Below, one piece after another: positions 20,656 to 28,416 of a DNA stretch of 55,003 nucleotides. The position numbers and the translations under genes were made by a program. The stretch lies in contig DBBN01000022.1 in the NCBI GenBank assembly GCA_002292215.1, positions 18,145-73,147 on the forward strand. The letters run 5' to 3'. Every line of letters starts with the position of its first letter. Position 1 is the first letter of the stretch. The notes beneath the pieces were generated by a model. That model did no database searches. It was not told where the DNA came from and saw nothing but the letters and a program-made list of their open reading frames with translations. Source of the DNA: Glaciecola sp. UBA983. Its GTDB lineage: Bacteria > Pseudomonadota > Gammaproteobacteria > Enterobacterales > Alteromonadaceae.

Positions 20656-21051
20656 TTATGCTTGGTCGTCAGAAACTTCAGCAGCGTTAGCTGGTGCAGC
20701 ATCTTCACGTTTTGGTTGGCGTTCTTCACGACGTTCTTCTTTCTTCATTGGAGAAGGCTCAGTTACCGCATCTTTGGTGCGCATAACTAAGTTACGAAGA
20801 ATTACATCGTTGAAACGGAAAGCGTTCTCTAATTCTTCAACTGCTGCAGGTGTTGCTTCAGCATTGATAAGAACATAGTGAGCTTTATGTAGTTTTTCGA
20901 TTGGGTATGCCAACTGACGACGACCCCAGTCTTCAAGACGAGTGATTGAACCACCATCTTGAGTAAGAATTCCAGAATATCTTTCGATCATTCCTGGAAC
21001 TTGTTCACTCTGATCAGGGTGAACCATGAATACGATTTCGTAATGACGCAT
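20656..21051 (-). CDS. rpsF: 30S ribosomal protein S6
   Basis: Forms a complex with S18 on the central domain of 16S rRNA. The start is the ATG at 21051 ([20 protein letters not shown]), with AAGGA eight bases upstream; the open frame to 21105 covers the leader and is not likely translated. [20 protein letters not shown] and [16 protein letters not shown] are conserved. The C-terminal tail (about 105-131) is highly charged and Glu/Lys-rich, as in E. coli where it is modified by RimK-type glutamylation. 131 residues. Confidence 0.97.
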   Translation of the reverse strand: MRHYEIVFMVHPDQSEQVPGMIERYSGILTQDGGSITRLEDWGRRQLAYPIEKLHKAHYVLINAEATPAAVEELENAFRFNDVILRNLVMRTKDAVTEPSPMKKEERREERQPKREDAAPANAAEVSDDQA

Positions 21052-21052
21052 C

Positions 21053-21095
21053 GTTAATTCCTTACGGTTGTAGCCTCGACAGTACAGCCAACTGT
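21053..21095 (-). promoter_or_regulatory. Likely S6:S18-binding mRNA leader of rpsF
   Basis: The rpsF leader contains GGCTGTACTGTCGAGGCTAC followed by AACCGTAAGGA just before the start. It resembles the E. coli rpsF leader, with a conserved CCG (complement of 21065-21067) next to a GUUG/CAAC-based stem. In the known family of such leaders the S6:S18 complex binds this element and represses the operon. I compared from memory only; the fold was not computed. Confidence 0.55.
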
Positions 21096-21149
21096 ATGGA
21101 GACAAGGAATGAGTAATATGGCTGTAAGGGTCGCGTATATTACAGCATA

Positions 21150-21180
21150 ATTATACTATTGCAATGTTTATTGTTTCTAG
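21150..21180 (-). promoter_or_regulatory. Candidate rpsF operon promoter
   Basis: Read leftward, a perfect TATAAT (complement of 21150-21155) lies about 100 bp upstream of the rpsF ATG. No good -35 hexamer sits 17 bp upstream; an alternative reading is TTGCAA with TAATAT 16 bp further on. One of these two overlapping options is likely. Confidence 0.4.
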
Positions 21181-21318
21181 GGATAACTAAAACTCACCAT
21201 CAATATTGACACGATGTTCTGGAGCAATATGTAACAGTATTGGAGAATTTGAAGAAGGTACAACAGATGTAGCAGGGCTAATTAATAATAGGGATCTGAC
21301 CCTAATTAAATAATAAAA

Positions 21319-21434
21319 ACATCCATGTACTTAACGTCAATGTTATGGCATCCATTGTCACCACTTCAAACAGAATCCGTCTACTTAGATTTCCCTGTGG
21401 TTTGCAACATCCATGTTACTTGACATCCACTGTT
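21319..21434. repeat. Two imperfect direct copies of a 26-28-bp sequence
   Basis: ACATCCATGTACTTAACGTC (from 21319, to 21344) and ACATCCATGTTACTTGACAT (from 21407, to 21434) share most positions, both ending in a TG-T-rich stretch. A third partial copy, GCATCCATTGTCA, is at 21348-21360. Together with the GGGATCTGACCC dyad just upstream they look like degenerate remains of an interspersed repeat. Confidence 0.5.
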
Positions 21435-21637
21435 GATACTGTGTGTTAGAGTAATTATAAATTAATTCGCATCAATCCAAATCACAAATCTACTATAACC
21501 ATTTTCGCATAAAGATACTTTCACAAAACCGACAATCTATTGCTCATATTCGCCACAACCTCCAATAAACCTTGATTTATCCTCAGAAAAACCGATGATG
21601 GGTTTGCCTGTTGTAAATTAAGTGAAAAGGTTTTTCA

Positions 21638-24600
21638 GTGCGTTATTGGCAAGTTGCTCTATTAAGTTTGTTTTTTATATTGACCGATGTGTTAGCGCAT
21701 AGTCGGGATTCTTTGCATATCAACAATTATGGAATTGCTGATGGGTTACCTGATTCAACTATTAATGCTATTGCACAAGATAGTTTAGGTTTTATGTGGT
21801 TTGGCACTGATGACGGATTAGTGCGCTATGATGGGGTCAAATTCAAAAAATATAATGCCGCTAATGGATTAAATAATCGAACCAATAAAGTTACCCAGAT
21901 CTTTGTCGATGCTAAAGACAACCTATGGGTGACATTTGATTGTAGTATTCATGTGTTATTTGCTGACGAGCAATCCTTTACGTATGTTCATGGGTTTGCC
22001 GATATTAATGCAATCAACAAGTCCGTCAATGCTATTGCGCAGTTATCCCCTAATATTGTAACAGTCCTAACTTCGCAAGGCGCTTTCTTATTTAACACTA
22101 ATTTCAACTATAACGACCCACAATTTATTACATCGCCGACGCCATTAATTGATTTAGTCCAAATTAATGATACACAATATTTTATTGGCAATAATGAGGT
22201 TTATACGCTGCCAGCGAATAGCAATACTTTCGTTACTATTGATGCTGCTGGGTTACCTGATGAAGTCAACATCACTTCTGCATTGTCATTCAATAATTTA
22301 CTATACATTGGCACACAAACGCATGGCTTATTTATCTTGGATCAATATTTCAATTTGATCCGTGAGTTTAATCTTTCACCTGCATCACAAAACATCATTA
22401 GTCATGAGCATGTAAGTAGCTTAACGATAGATAACTCACAACGCCTATGGGTCGGGTTAAAAAGTCACGGCTTAGTCTTGTTACAAGCCAATACGTTAGA
22501 TAAAACTTTTCGCTTTGACCCAAGTGATCCCCACTCAATCACGACTAATTTCATCAACGCACTCTACACAAGTGACAATGGCGATGTTTGGATCGGCACT
22601 GACCGCGGTGGCATAAATCATTTTCGCGCCAGCAGTGAGAAGCTTTACCACCTCAAGCATTCGGTATTACAAGATTCACCACTTAGTGGTAACGATGTCA
22701 CCGCGATTGCAGTGGATAAATATCAACGCGGTTGGATGGCTTCTAATAGTGATGGTATCTCGGTATATAACCCAGATACATACGTAAATATTGTGATTAA
22801 TCAACAATTAGCTGGATTAAAAGTTGCCAAATTACATATTGAAAACCAATATGCGTGGGCGTTGGATGAAGTCGGGATCACCAAAATAGATGTCGACACA
22901 TTAAAAGTTGTTAGCACCTATACACCTGTCAACTCAGACTTGCCAGCCGGTAATCTTATGGACTGGTTACCCATTAATAATGAGCAAGTATTATTGAGCC
23001 ACCAAGGCAACGGCATATCAATCTTTACTTTGTCAGATCTTAGCTTTACACATTATACGGTACAAAACAGTCAACTACCTACCAATCAGTTTGGGCAGAT
23101 GATTAATATCAATGGACAAATCTGGATTTCATCAAATTTGGGAGTGCATTTATTTGATCCTGAACAACACACATTTAGTCACTTTTTATTCACACCAGAA
23201 CAAAACATTAATCTGATTAATCACATTACGAGCAATAGTGATAAGCATATTGTGTTATCAAGTAATAATGGTGTGCATGTATTCGATCCTCTAACTAAAA
23301 AATTTGTACCCAGAAATTTTCCCGACGAATTGGCGTCTATGAATATCCAAGCTACATTAGTCACTGAAGAAGGCGTGCACTGGTCTACGCTAAAAAATGG
23401 ATTAATCGAATATCAAAACAATTCGCGCCGCTTTTCTTGGTATACAGAAGCTGATGGGTTGCAAGGTTCGGAGTTTAATCCCGGCGTCGCGTACAAAAAC
23501 ATTCGAGGCATGTATGTTTTTTCTGGGCTCAATGGGATCACTGTGTTGAATCCTAATGCACTCGTCAAACCGGACATTAAACTACAAATATCAGAAATGA
23601 AAGTATTGTATCAAGATGGCTCTGAGGCGTTTTATTCCAATATTCACCATGATTCAATGATATTTGATAAAGCAATTGATGTTATCCAAATTGATTTAGG
23701 AGACGTAAATTTTAGTACGCATAATTCCCCACAATTTGAATACTTCACCCAAACAGGCATGACTAAATTTGATGATTTCAAGTTAGTGTTTTCACCTAAA
23801 GCCGGTAGCTCGACCATCAATATTGTCAATCCGTTATCCACGTTCGATAATTTTATCGCGCCTCCTGTTAAACTGAATATCGAGCACCCTATCCCTTGGC
23901 ATAGCACGCCATTTGGTATTATTGCAATTGTTATTGCAATAATCGCTGCTGTCTATGGATCGGTTGCATTCCGCATTCGGCAGGTAAAAAGAACGGCTAA
24001 AAAGTTAGCGCAGTTAGTCAAAAAGCGAACCGATGATCTGCGCCGACAAACTGAGATTTCGCGCTTACAAGCTGAAAAATTAGCACTTACTGTAGCTGAG
24101 AAAGATTCTATATTCGAAACAATATCTCATGAATTGCGCACCCCATTGACCTTGATCCAAGGACCGGTGCAACAGTTACGTAATTACAAAATGGAACCTG
24201 AAGCACAAACCATGCTTAATATATTGGTACGGAATGCGGATAGGCTAAATACGTTAGTCAAAAAAGTATTTGAGCTATCAATATCCGACAAATTACCAAC
24301 ATCTACCGCTAACGCAGCAATTACTGATTTATCGTTAGTTATTCGCCAACTGGCTAATATCTTTACCCCTTATACAGAACAACGTGAACTCACTTTTAGA
24401 CTTCCTGAATTTGCCCCTTTAAAGGTCACCATTCCGTTATATAACTTAGAAACCATTCTCTCTAATTTGTTATCTAATGCTGTTAAATATACACAACAAG
24501 GCGGTGAAATCAGTATTGAAGTCGAAGCTGATGCACACTTTGTTAGCGTCCATATCACTGATACTGGCGTGGGGATCGCTGAACACGAAATTCCATTAAT

Positions 24601-25591
24601 TTTTAATCGTTTTTACCGCTCACAATCGGAGCATGTCGATATTGAAGATGGTACAGGGTTAGGATTGGCAATTGTTGAGCAATTAGTAGATAAAGCTGAT
24701 GGCCTAATTAAAGTCTCGTCGGAGGTTGATATTGGTTCGCGCTTCAGTGTGATTTTTCCCAATACCCTTAAGCAAACTTATCAGCCAAGTAATGTGGATG
24801 TAGATAAGCCATGTATATTGTGCATTGACGATAATGAAGACATTTTAACGTATCTCGAAAACCTGTTTAAACATGATTACCAAGTCCACACTGCCAATTC
24901 ATCGATAGCAGGATTAACCATTGCCAAAGATCTTTTACCTGATCTTATTATCAGTGACATCATGATGCCGGAAATGGATGGTATTGAAGTGTTAAATGCA
25001 CTCAAGAGCGATCATATTACCAATCATATTCCCGTCATTCTATTGACCGCAAAAAGCTCGCAGGCATCTCGAATGGAAGGATTAGCATCTGCGGCGAGTG
25101 ACTATATTAATAAACCATTTGAAGAAGAGGAACTGCGTTTGAAAACTCGTAATATCATCGCGGAACAAGAATCAATTCGACGACGCTATATCGAATCTGT
25201 ATCTACTGTCGAGCCTGAGCATAAATTTGAAGATCAAATGAGTTCCTCTAAGTTTATCCATCAGTTAAATAACATTTTATTAGTGCACTACAATAAGCCT
25301 GATTTCACCGTTCAAGATTTAGCTAACCTGAGTGGAATGAGTGACCGTCAATTACTGCGTCGCTTAAAAAATGAAACGGGCATTGGTGCCAGTGAATTTA
25401 TCCGAAACTTTCGTCTTAACATCGCAGCTGACTTATTAAAGGCTGGCAAACCGGCGTCATTTGCAGCGTACGAAGCGGGATTCACTTCCCCTAGTTATTT
25501 TAGCACTAGCTTCAAAAAGCTATTTAAAATCACGCCTAAGCAGTTTTCCAAAAAACAAAAACTAGAATCTATCATCGCACAAAACACCTAA
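21638..25591 (+). CDS. Hybrid two-component sensor/regulator with AraC output
   Basis: A single 1317-residue protein containing a whole signalling pathway. Order: signal peptide or anchor (about 1-20); a large periplasmic region (about 25-750) of beta-propeller type with repeats such as NAIAQDSLGFMWFGTDDGLV and DNGDVWIGTDRGGI; a transmembrane helix (about 758-778); a coiled linker; HisKA with phospho-acceptor H831 in ISHELRTPLTLI; and HATPase with LSNLLSNAVKYTQ, DTGVGI and GTGLGLAI. A receiver domain has acidic D1064/D1065, phospho-acceptor D1107 (ISDIMMPEMDG) and Lys about 1159. A C-terminal AraC HTH (about 1215-1310) contains FTVQDLANLSGMSDRQLLRR. The family is best known from Bacteroides polysaccharide control. 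The start is a GTG at 21638 with AAAAGG upstream. It probably senses an extracellular ligand; the targets are unknown, with the porin downstream as a candidate. Confidence 0.9.
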   Translation: MRYWQVALLSLFFILTDVLAHSRDSLHINNYGIADGLPDSTINAIAQDSLGFMWFGTDDGLVRYDGVKFKKYNAANGLNNRTNKVTQIFVDAKDNLWVTFDCSIHVLFADEQSFTYVHGFADINAINKSVNAIAQLSPNIVTVLTSQGAFLFNTNFNYNDPQFITSPTPLIDLVQINDTQYFIGNNEVYTLPANSNTFVTIDAAGLPDEVNITSALSFNNLLYIGTQTHGLFILDQYFNLIREFNLSPASQNIISHEHVSSLTIDNSQRLWVGLKSHGLVLLQANTLDKTFRFDPSDPHSITTNFINALYTSDNGDVWIGTDRGGINHFRASSEKLYHLKHSVLQDSPLSGNDVTAIAVDKYQRGWMASNSDGISVYNPDTYVNIVINQQLAGLKVAKLHIENQYAWALDEVGITKIDVDTLKVVSTYTPVNSDLPAGNLMDWLPINNEQVLLSHQGNGISIFTLSDLSFTHYTVQNSQLPTNQFGQMININGQIWISSNLGVHLFDPEQHTFSHFLFTPEQNINLINHITSNSDKHIVLSSNNGVHVFDPLTKKFVPRNFPDELASMNIQATLVTEEGVHWSTLKNGLIEYQNNSRRFSWYTEADGLQGSEFNPGVAYKNIRGMYVFSGLNGITVLNPNALVKPDIKLQISEMKVLYQDGSEAFYSNIHHDSMIFDKAIDVIQIDLGDVNFSTHNSPQFEYFTQTGMTKFDDFKLVFSPKAGSSTINIVNPLSTFDNFIAPPVKLNIEHPIPWHSTPFGIIAIVIAIIAAVYGSVAFRIRQVKRTAKKLAQLVKKRTDDLRRQTEISRLQAEKLALTVAEKDSIFETISHELRTPLTLIQGPVQQLRNYKMEPEAQTMLNILVRNADRLNTLVKKVFELSISDKLPTSTANAAITDLSLVIRQLANIFTPYTEQRELTFRLPEFAPLKVTIPLYNLETILSNLLSNAVKYTQQGGEISIEVEADAHFVSVHITDTGVGIAEHEIPLIFNRFYRSQSEHVDIEDGTGLGLAIVEQLVDKADGLIKVSSEVDIGSRFSVIFPNTLKQTYQPSNVDVDKPCILCIDDNEDILTYLENLFKHDYQVHTANSSIAGLTIAKDLLPDLIISDIMMPEMDGIEVLNALKSDHITNHIPVILLTAKSSQASRMEGLASAASDYINKPFEEEELRLKTRNIIAEQESIRRRYIESVSTVEPEHKFEDQMSSSKFIHQLNNILLVHYNKPDFTVQDLANLSGMSDRQLLRRLKNETGIGASEFIRNFRLNIAADLLKAGKPASFAAYEAGFTSPSYFSTSFKKLFKITPKQFSKKQKLESIIAQNT

Positions 25592-25796
25592 GTGTAAGCA
25601 ACCCAGGTAAATGTAAAAAAAGTCCATCAAAGGGTGGGCTAAACAGCAAGAACGCGTTCAATTTAGTAGTGCAGTTACTTTCACTTACCTTAGTATATTT
25701 TGCTTCAATCATTTCCATAATTTATTTACAAGTTGTTCATAACCTGTTCAAACCTTTAATTACAAGGGTTTGTGATCGTTTTCCTCCCCCTAAATG

Positions 25797-25802
25797 TATA
25801 AT
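25797..25802 (+). promoter_or_regulatory. Candidate -10 box for the 58-residue gene
   Basis: A perfect TATAAT lies 26 bp before the small gene at 25828. No good -35 is placed 16-18 bp upstream. A TGTGATCG half-site, reminiscent of CRP sites, is about 22 bp upstream (25771-25778) but lacks its second half, so an activator is only a guess. Confidence 0.4.
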
Positions 25803-25827
25803 ACATTTGTCTTAATAAGGAATTGAT

Positions 25828-26004
25828 ATGTTCGGTTTATTCTCACGTGATCCATCCAAGAAAATGCGCACAAAATACGATAAATTGTTAGAGGATGCCA
25901 TGCATGCTCAACGCCGTGGTGACATTAAGTCATATTCAATGTTAACCGCTGAAGCCGAGGCTTTATGGGAGCAAATAGAAAAGTTGCAACAAGAAAACGG
26001 CTAA
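25828..26004 (+). CDS. 58-residue DUF6435-like protein
   Basis: Small charged protein, MFGLFSRDPSKKMRTKYDKL followed by a helical, Glu/Gln-rich remainder ending EKLQQENG. It resembles a family of short conserved proteins of marine gammaproteobacteria (DUF6435), some mis-annotated as glycosyl transferases. There are no membrane segments or cysteines; it is probably a two-helix hairpin. AAGGA lies 7 bases before the ATG and codon use matches the neighbours, so I regard it as real. It lies between the hybrid regulator (237 bp upstream) and the porin. Function unknown. Confidence 0.75.
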   Translation: MFGLFSRDPSKKMRTKYDKLLEDAMHAQRRGDIKSYSMLTAEAEALWEQIEKLQQENG

Positions 26005-26109
26005 AGTAAATAAAATGTGATGAGTTTGTAAAGCGTGTTAAGCAGAGTTGTACACACCGTTACAAAGTGCTTATTAATACAGCACTAACGGTAAGATTGT
26101 CATTTTTTT

Positions 26110-26126
26110 GGAAAAAGTCTTTTTCC
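26110..26126 (+). promoter_or_regulatory. Perfect 17-bp dyad in the porin leader
   Basis: GGAAAAAG-T-CTTTTTCC is an exact inverted repeat with a single central base, 81 bp before the porin start. It could be an operator for a dimeric regulator or an RNA hairpin in the 5' leader. Nothing ties it to a particular protein. Confidence 0.4.
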
Positions 26127-26207
26127 TTTATTCGATTTATCTTTATTTGCAGTCACTCTAATGTGCAATCTGTTTTTTTATCAAACAAGAACAGGAACAC
26201 ACATATT

Positions 26208-27263
26208 ATGAAATTCATTACAAAATTAGCAGCATCTGCTGTTTTACTTGGACTTGCTAGCCAAGCCAATGCAGCAGTGACATTAGTTAAAACAGACGAC
26301 ACTACCGTTACTTTAGGTGGTTACGTAAAAGCTGATCTACGCCATGTATCTGGTGATTTAGCTTACCGTGATTTTTGGATTGGCAACGCCCCTAGCGCAG
26401 TTGATACAGCACAAACTAAACTTAATGTTAAAGAGTCACGTTTACAGTTTAAAGTTCAACACGATGACGTCACTGGTGTAATCGAATTAGATTTCTACGG
26501 TACTGGTGGTAATGAGATTATCTCTAACTCAACTAGTCCACGTATCCGTCATGCGTTTATCAAATACCAAGAATGGACCATTGGTCAAACATGGTCAACG
26601 TTTATGCCGTTACACGCATTAGCAGAAACGCTTGATTTTGGTGGTCCACATGTCGGTGAAGTATTCATCCGTCAAAGCCAAATTCGTTATTCTAAAGGTG
26701 GTTGGTCATTTGCAGTTGAAAACCCAGAAACCTTCGGCAGCTCTGATGAAACTCAAGAATCTATTCCAGATTTCATTGGCCGTTATGATCATAAAGGTTC
26801 TTGGGGTCAAATCTCTGTCGCCGGTTTATTACGTCAAGTAGATCAAAACGGTATTGATGAAACGTCAGCAGCAGCAAACATCGCTGGTAAATTTTTACTA
26901 AGCGGCAAAAACGATATCCGCGTTCAACTTAACGTGGGTGAGTTTGGTCGTTATGCTGGTACTACTGTCGTTCCAGGTATCGCTACTAACCCTGACACCA
27001 ATGAAGTAGAAGTAGAAAGTGGTATCGCTTATACCGTTTCTTATCGTCACTTCTGGAACGATGATACGCGTTCTACTGTGTTTTACGGTAACGGTCAATC
27101 AGATTTATCTGACCACGATCGCTCACATTGGGGTGTTAACTTGATGACTAGCATTACACCTAAATTAACTTATGGTGTTGAGCTTGGTGAGTATAGTGTT
27201 GAAGACGCTGGCATTAACTTAAGCTCTGCATACTTCCAATTATCTGCTCAGTTTGCTTTCTAA
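26208..27263 (+). CDS. DcaP-like trimeric outer membrane porin
   Basis: Outer-membrane channel of the DcaP family, whose characterised members pass dicarboxylates and other small anions. The start is the ATG at 26208, giving MKFITKLAASAVLLGLASQA as signal peptide (cleavage after NAA or ANA); AGGA precedes it. The longer frame to 26067 adds a non-signal N-terminus and is rejected. Family stretches: TVTLGGYVKADLRHVSGDL, KESRLQFKVQ, VIELDFYGTGG, RIRHAFIKY, WTIGQTWSTFMPLHALAETL, FGGPHVGEVFIRQSQIRYS. It ends in a C-terminal Phe, typical of outer-membrane barrels. 351 residues. It has a long AT-rich leader with a dyad, and a strong terminator follows. Confidence 0.88.
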   Translation: MKFITKLAASAVLLGLASQANAAVTLVKTDDTTVTLGGYVKADLRHVSGDLAYRDFWIGNAPSAVDTAQTKLNVKESRLQFKVQHDDVTGVIELDFYGTGGNEIISNSTSPRIRHAFIKYQEWTIGQTWSTFMPLHALAETLDFGGPHVGEVFIRQSQIRYSKGGWSFAVENPETFGSSDETQESIPDFIGRYDHKGSWGQISVAGLLRQVDQNGIDETSAAANIAGKFLLSGKNDIRVQLNVGEFGRYAGTTVVPGIATNPDTNEVEVESGIAYTVSYRHFWNDDTRSTVFYGNGQSDLSDHDRSHWGVNLMTSITPKLTYGVELGEYSVEDAGINLSSAYFQLSAQFAF

Positions 27264-27293
27264 GCTAAAACTCTCGAACAGATAATATTAAGC

Positions 27294-27327
27294 AAAAACT
27301 GGAGCCCCAACCTGCTCCAGTTTTTTT
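27294..27327. terminator. Bidirectional terminator between porin and LysR gene
   Basis: Arms AAAAACTGGAG (27294-27304) and CTCCAGTTTTT (27315-27325) pair over 11 bp with a 10-nt loop, followed on the + strand by seven T in total. On the - strand the A run gives a T tail as well. It lies between the convergent porin and LysR genes, overlapping the end of the LysR frame. Confidence 0.9.
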
Positions 27328-28243
27328 ATGTCTGTTTAAACCGTTCTTGTTTTTCTAAATACGCTGCGCGTAAATGCTCGATGAGTAATTTCAACTTAGT
27401 ATCAGGGGTGCGCATTTTGGGGTATACTGCGTAGATACCTACTTTTTTAGCCGTAAAATCCGGCAGTAATGCACGTAATTTACCCGATTGTAAATCGTCA
27501 TAGACCAACGCTCTGGGTAAGTACGCCACACCTAAACCACCTAATACCGCTTGATATAACGCATTCAGATCATTGGCAATAAAATTACCTTGTACCGTCT
27601 CCGAATATTCACCTGCCGGCGAAAAAAACTGCCACTGATTGGGATGCGCGCCATCGTATTTGTAAGTTAAGCAATTATGAAATTTGAGTTCATTACTGCT
27701 TTCCGGTACACCTTGTTGTTTTAGATATTGTGGTGTTGCGACAATCACCCAATGCGAATCGACTAAGCGTCGAGAAAGCAGGCTCGAATCTTCTAAATAA
27801 CCGGTGCGGATTGCAAGATCATAGCCTTCTTCAATCAAATTGACAAAACGATCATCAATCATCATTTCCACCGTGACTTCTTTGTACTGACGACAAAATT
27901 CGGTTACAGCTGCAGTCAAAGTTAATCGCGCTGAGACTGATGGCACCGTAATTTTAATTTTACCGCTAATCGAATCACTGTAACCCCATACGGCATCATG
28001 CGCTTCTTGTAAGGCTTCTTTTGCGATTTTAGCTTTGTGATATAGCGTTTTGCCGCCATCGGTTAAGCTGAGTTTACGAGTTGAACGGTACAACAGCTGC
28101 ATATTCAACGCTTCTTCTAAACGCCCAATACGCTTTGAGACCACTGAGTTAGTCAACTCTAATTGCTGAGCGACCTTAGAAAAAGACCCAGCGTCAACGA
28201 CTTGCACAAATAAAAACATATCATCAGCTTTCGCGTGTAACAT
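27326..28243 (-). CDS. LysR-family transcriptional regulator
   Basis: 305-residue regulator. The N-terminal winged HTH (about 8-66) contains GSFSKVAQQLELTNSVVSKR and the RLEEALNMQLLYRSTRKLSL wing. The C-terminal periplasmic-binding-like effector domain (about 93-295) has GKIKITVPS and DLAIRTGYLEDSSLLSRRLV, which resemble the Ttd/AaeR-like subgroup. It is divergent from the D-lactate dehydrogenase with 173 bp between, the classic arrangement for a LysR protein controlling its neighbour. The effector is unknown; lactate or a related acid is a guess. Confidence 0.9.
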   Translation of the reverse strand: MLHAKADDMFLFVQVVDAGSFSKVAQQLELTNSVVSKRIGRLEEALNMQLLYRSTRKLSLTDGGKTLYHKAKIAKEALQEAHDAVWGYSDSISGKIKITVPSVSARLTLTAAVTEFCRQYKEVTVEMMIDDRFVNLIEEGYDLAIRTGYLEDSSLLSRRLVDSHWVIVATPQYLKQQGVPESSNELKFHNCLTYKYDGAHPNQWQFFSPAGEYSETVQGNFIANDLNALYQAVLGGLGVAYLPRALVYDDLQSGKLRALLPDFTAKKVGIYAVYPKMRTPDTKLKLLIEHLRAAYLEKQERFKQT

Positions 28244-28284
28244 ACTTGCTCCTACTTATTTTCTGCTTATTAATTCCATAATCA

Positions 28285-28306
28285 ATATAATACTATCGTA
28301 TATTAT
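28285..28306. promoter_or_regulatory. Candidate LysR operator / promoter in divergent gap
   Basis: ATATAATACTATCGTATATTAT is a near-symmetric sequence, with TATAAT at 28286-28291 readable rightward as a -10. It lies about 42 bp from the LysR start and 111 bp from the dehydrogenase start. It fits the T-N11-A style of LysR sites and could serve auto-control and divergent control. The match is weak because the region is AT-rich. Confidence 0.35.
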
Positions 28307-28416
28307 GTCAATAAAAGAAAAAGTTCTGTGCAGCTTTTAGCCTTATTTTTGTGCTCAATACAGCGTAAAGTAAGGATATATGCTAAAAATAGCAATGCAT
28401 CTAGGAGCGCTCAATC

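Larger units (their letters stand above)
21052..21637. other. 586-bp gap without a gene
   Basis: This is the longest non-coding stretch. From left to right it holds the rpsF leader, a 7-bp inverted repeat GCTGTAA/TTACAGC (21121-21146), a candidate leftward rpsF promoter, an AT-rich dyad around GGGATCTGACCC (21281-21314), imperfect copies of a CATCCAT-containing sequence (21319-21434), and then AT-rich DNA before the hybrid sensor gene. I find no convincing reading frame of useful length, tRNA or classical terminator in it. Confidence 0.7.

Noticed and set aside
21052..21105. Upstream extension of the rpsF frame
   Set aside because: The added residues do not match S6; the AAGGA site and homology place the start at 21051.
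21121..21146. Inverted repeat GCTGTAA/TTACAGC upstream of rpsF
   Set aside because: Arms are only 7 bp around a 12-nt centre and overlap the promoter zone; too short to assign a role.
26067..26207. Long N-terminal extension of the porin frame
   Set aside because: It hides a perfect signal peptide that starts at 26208 with its own ribosome site.
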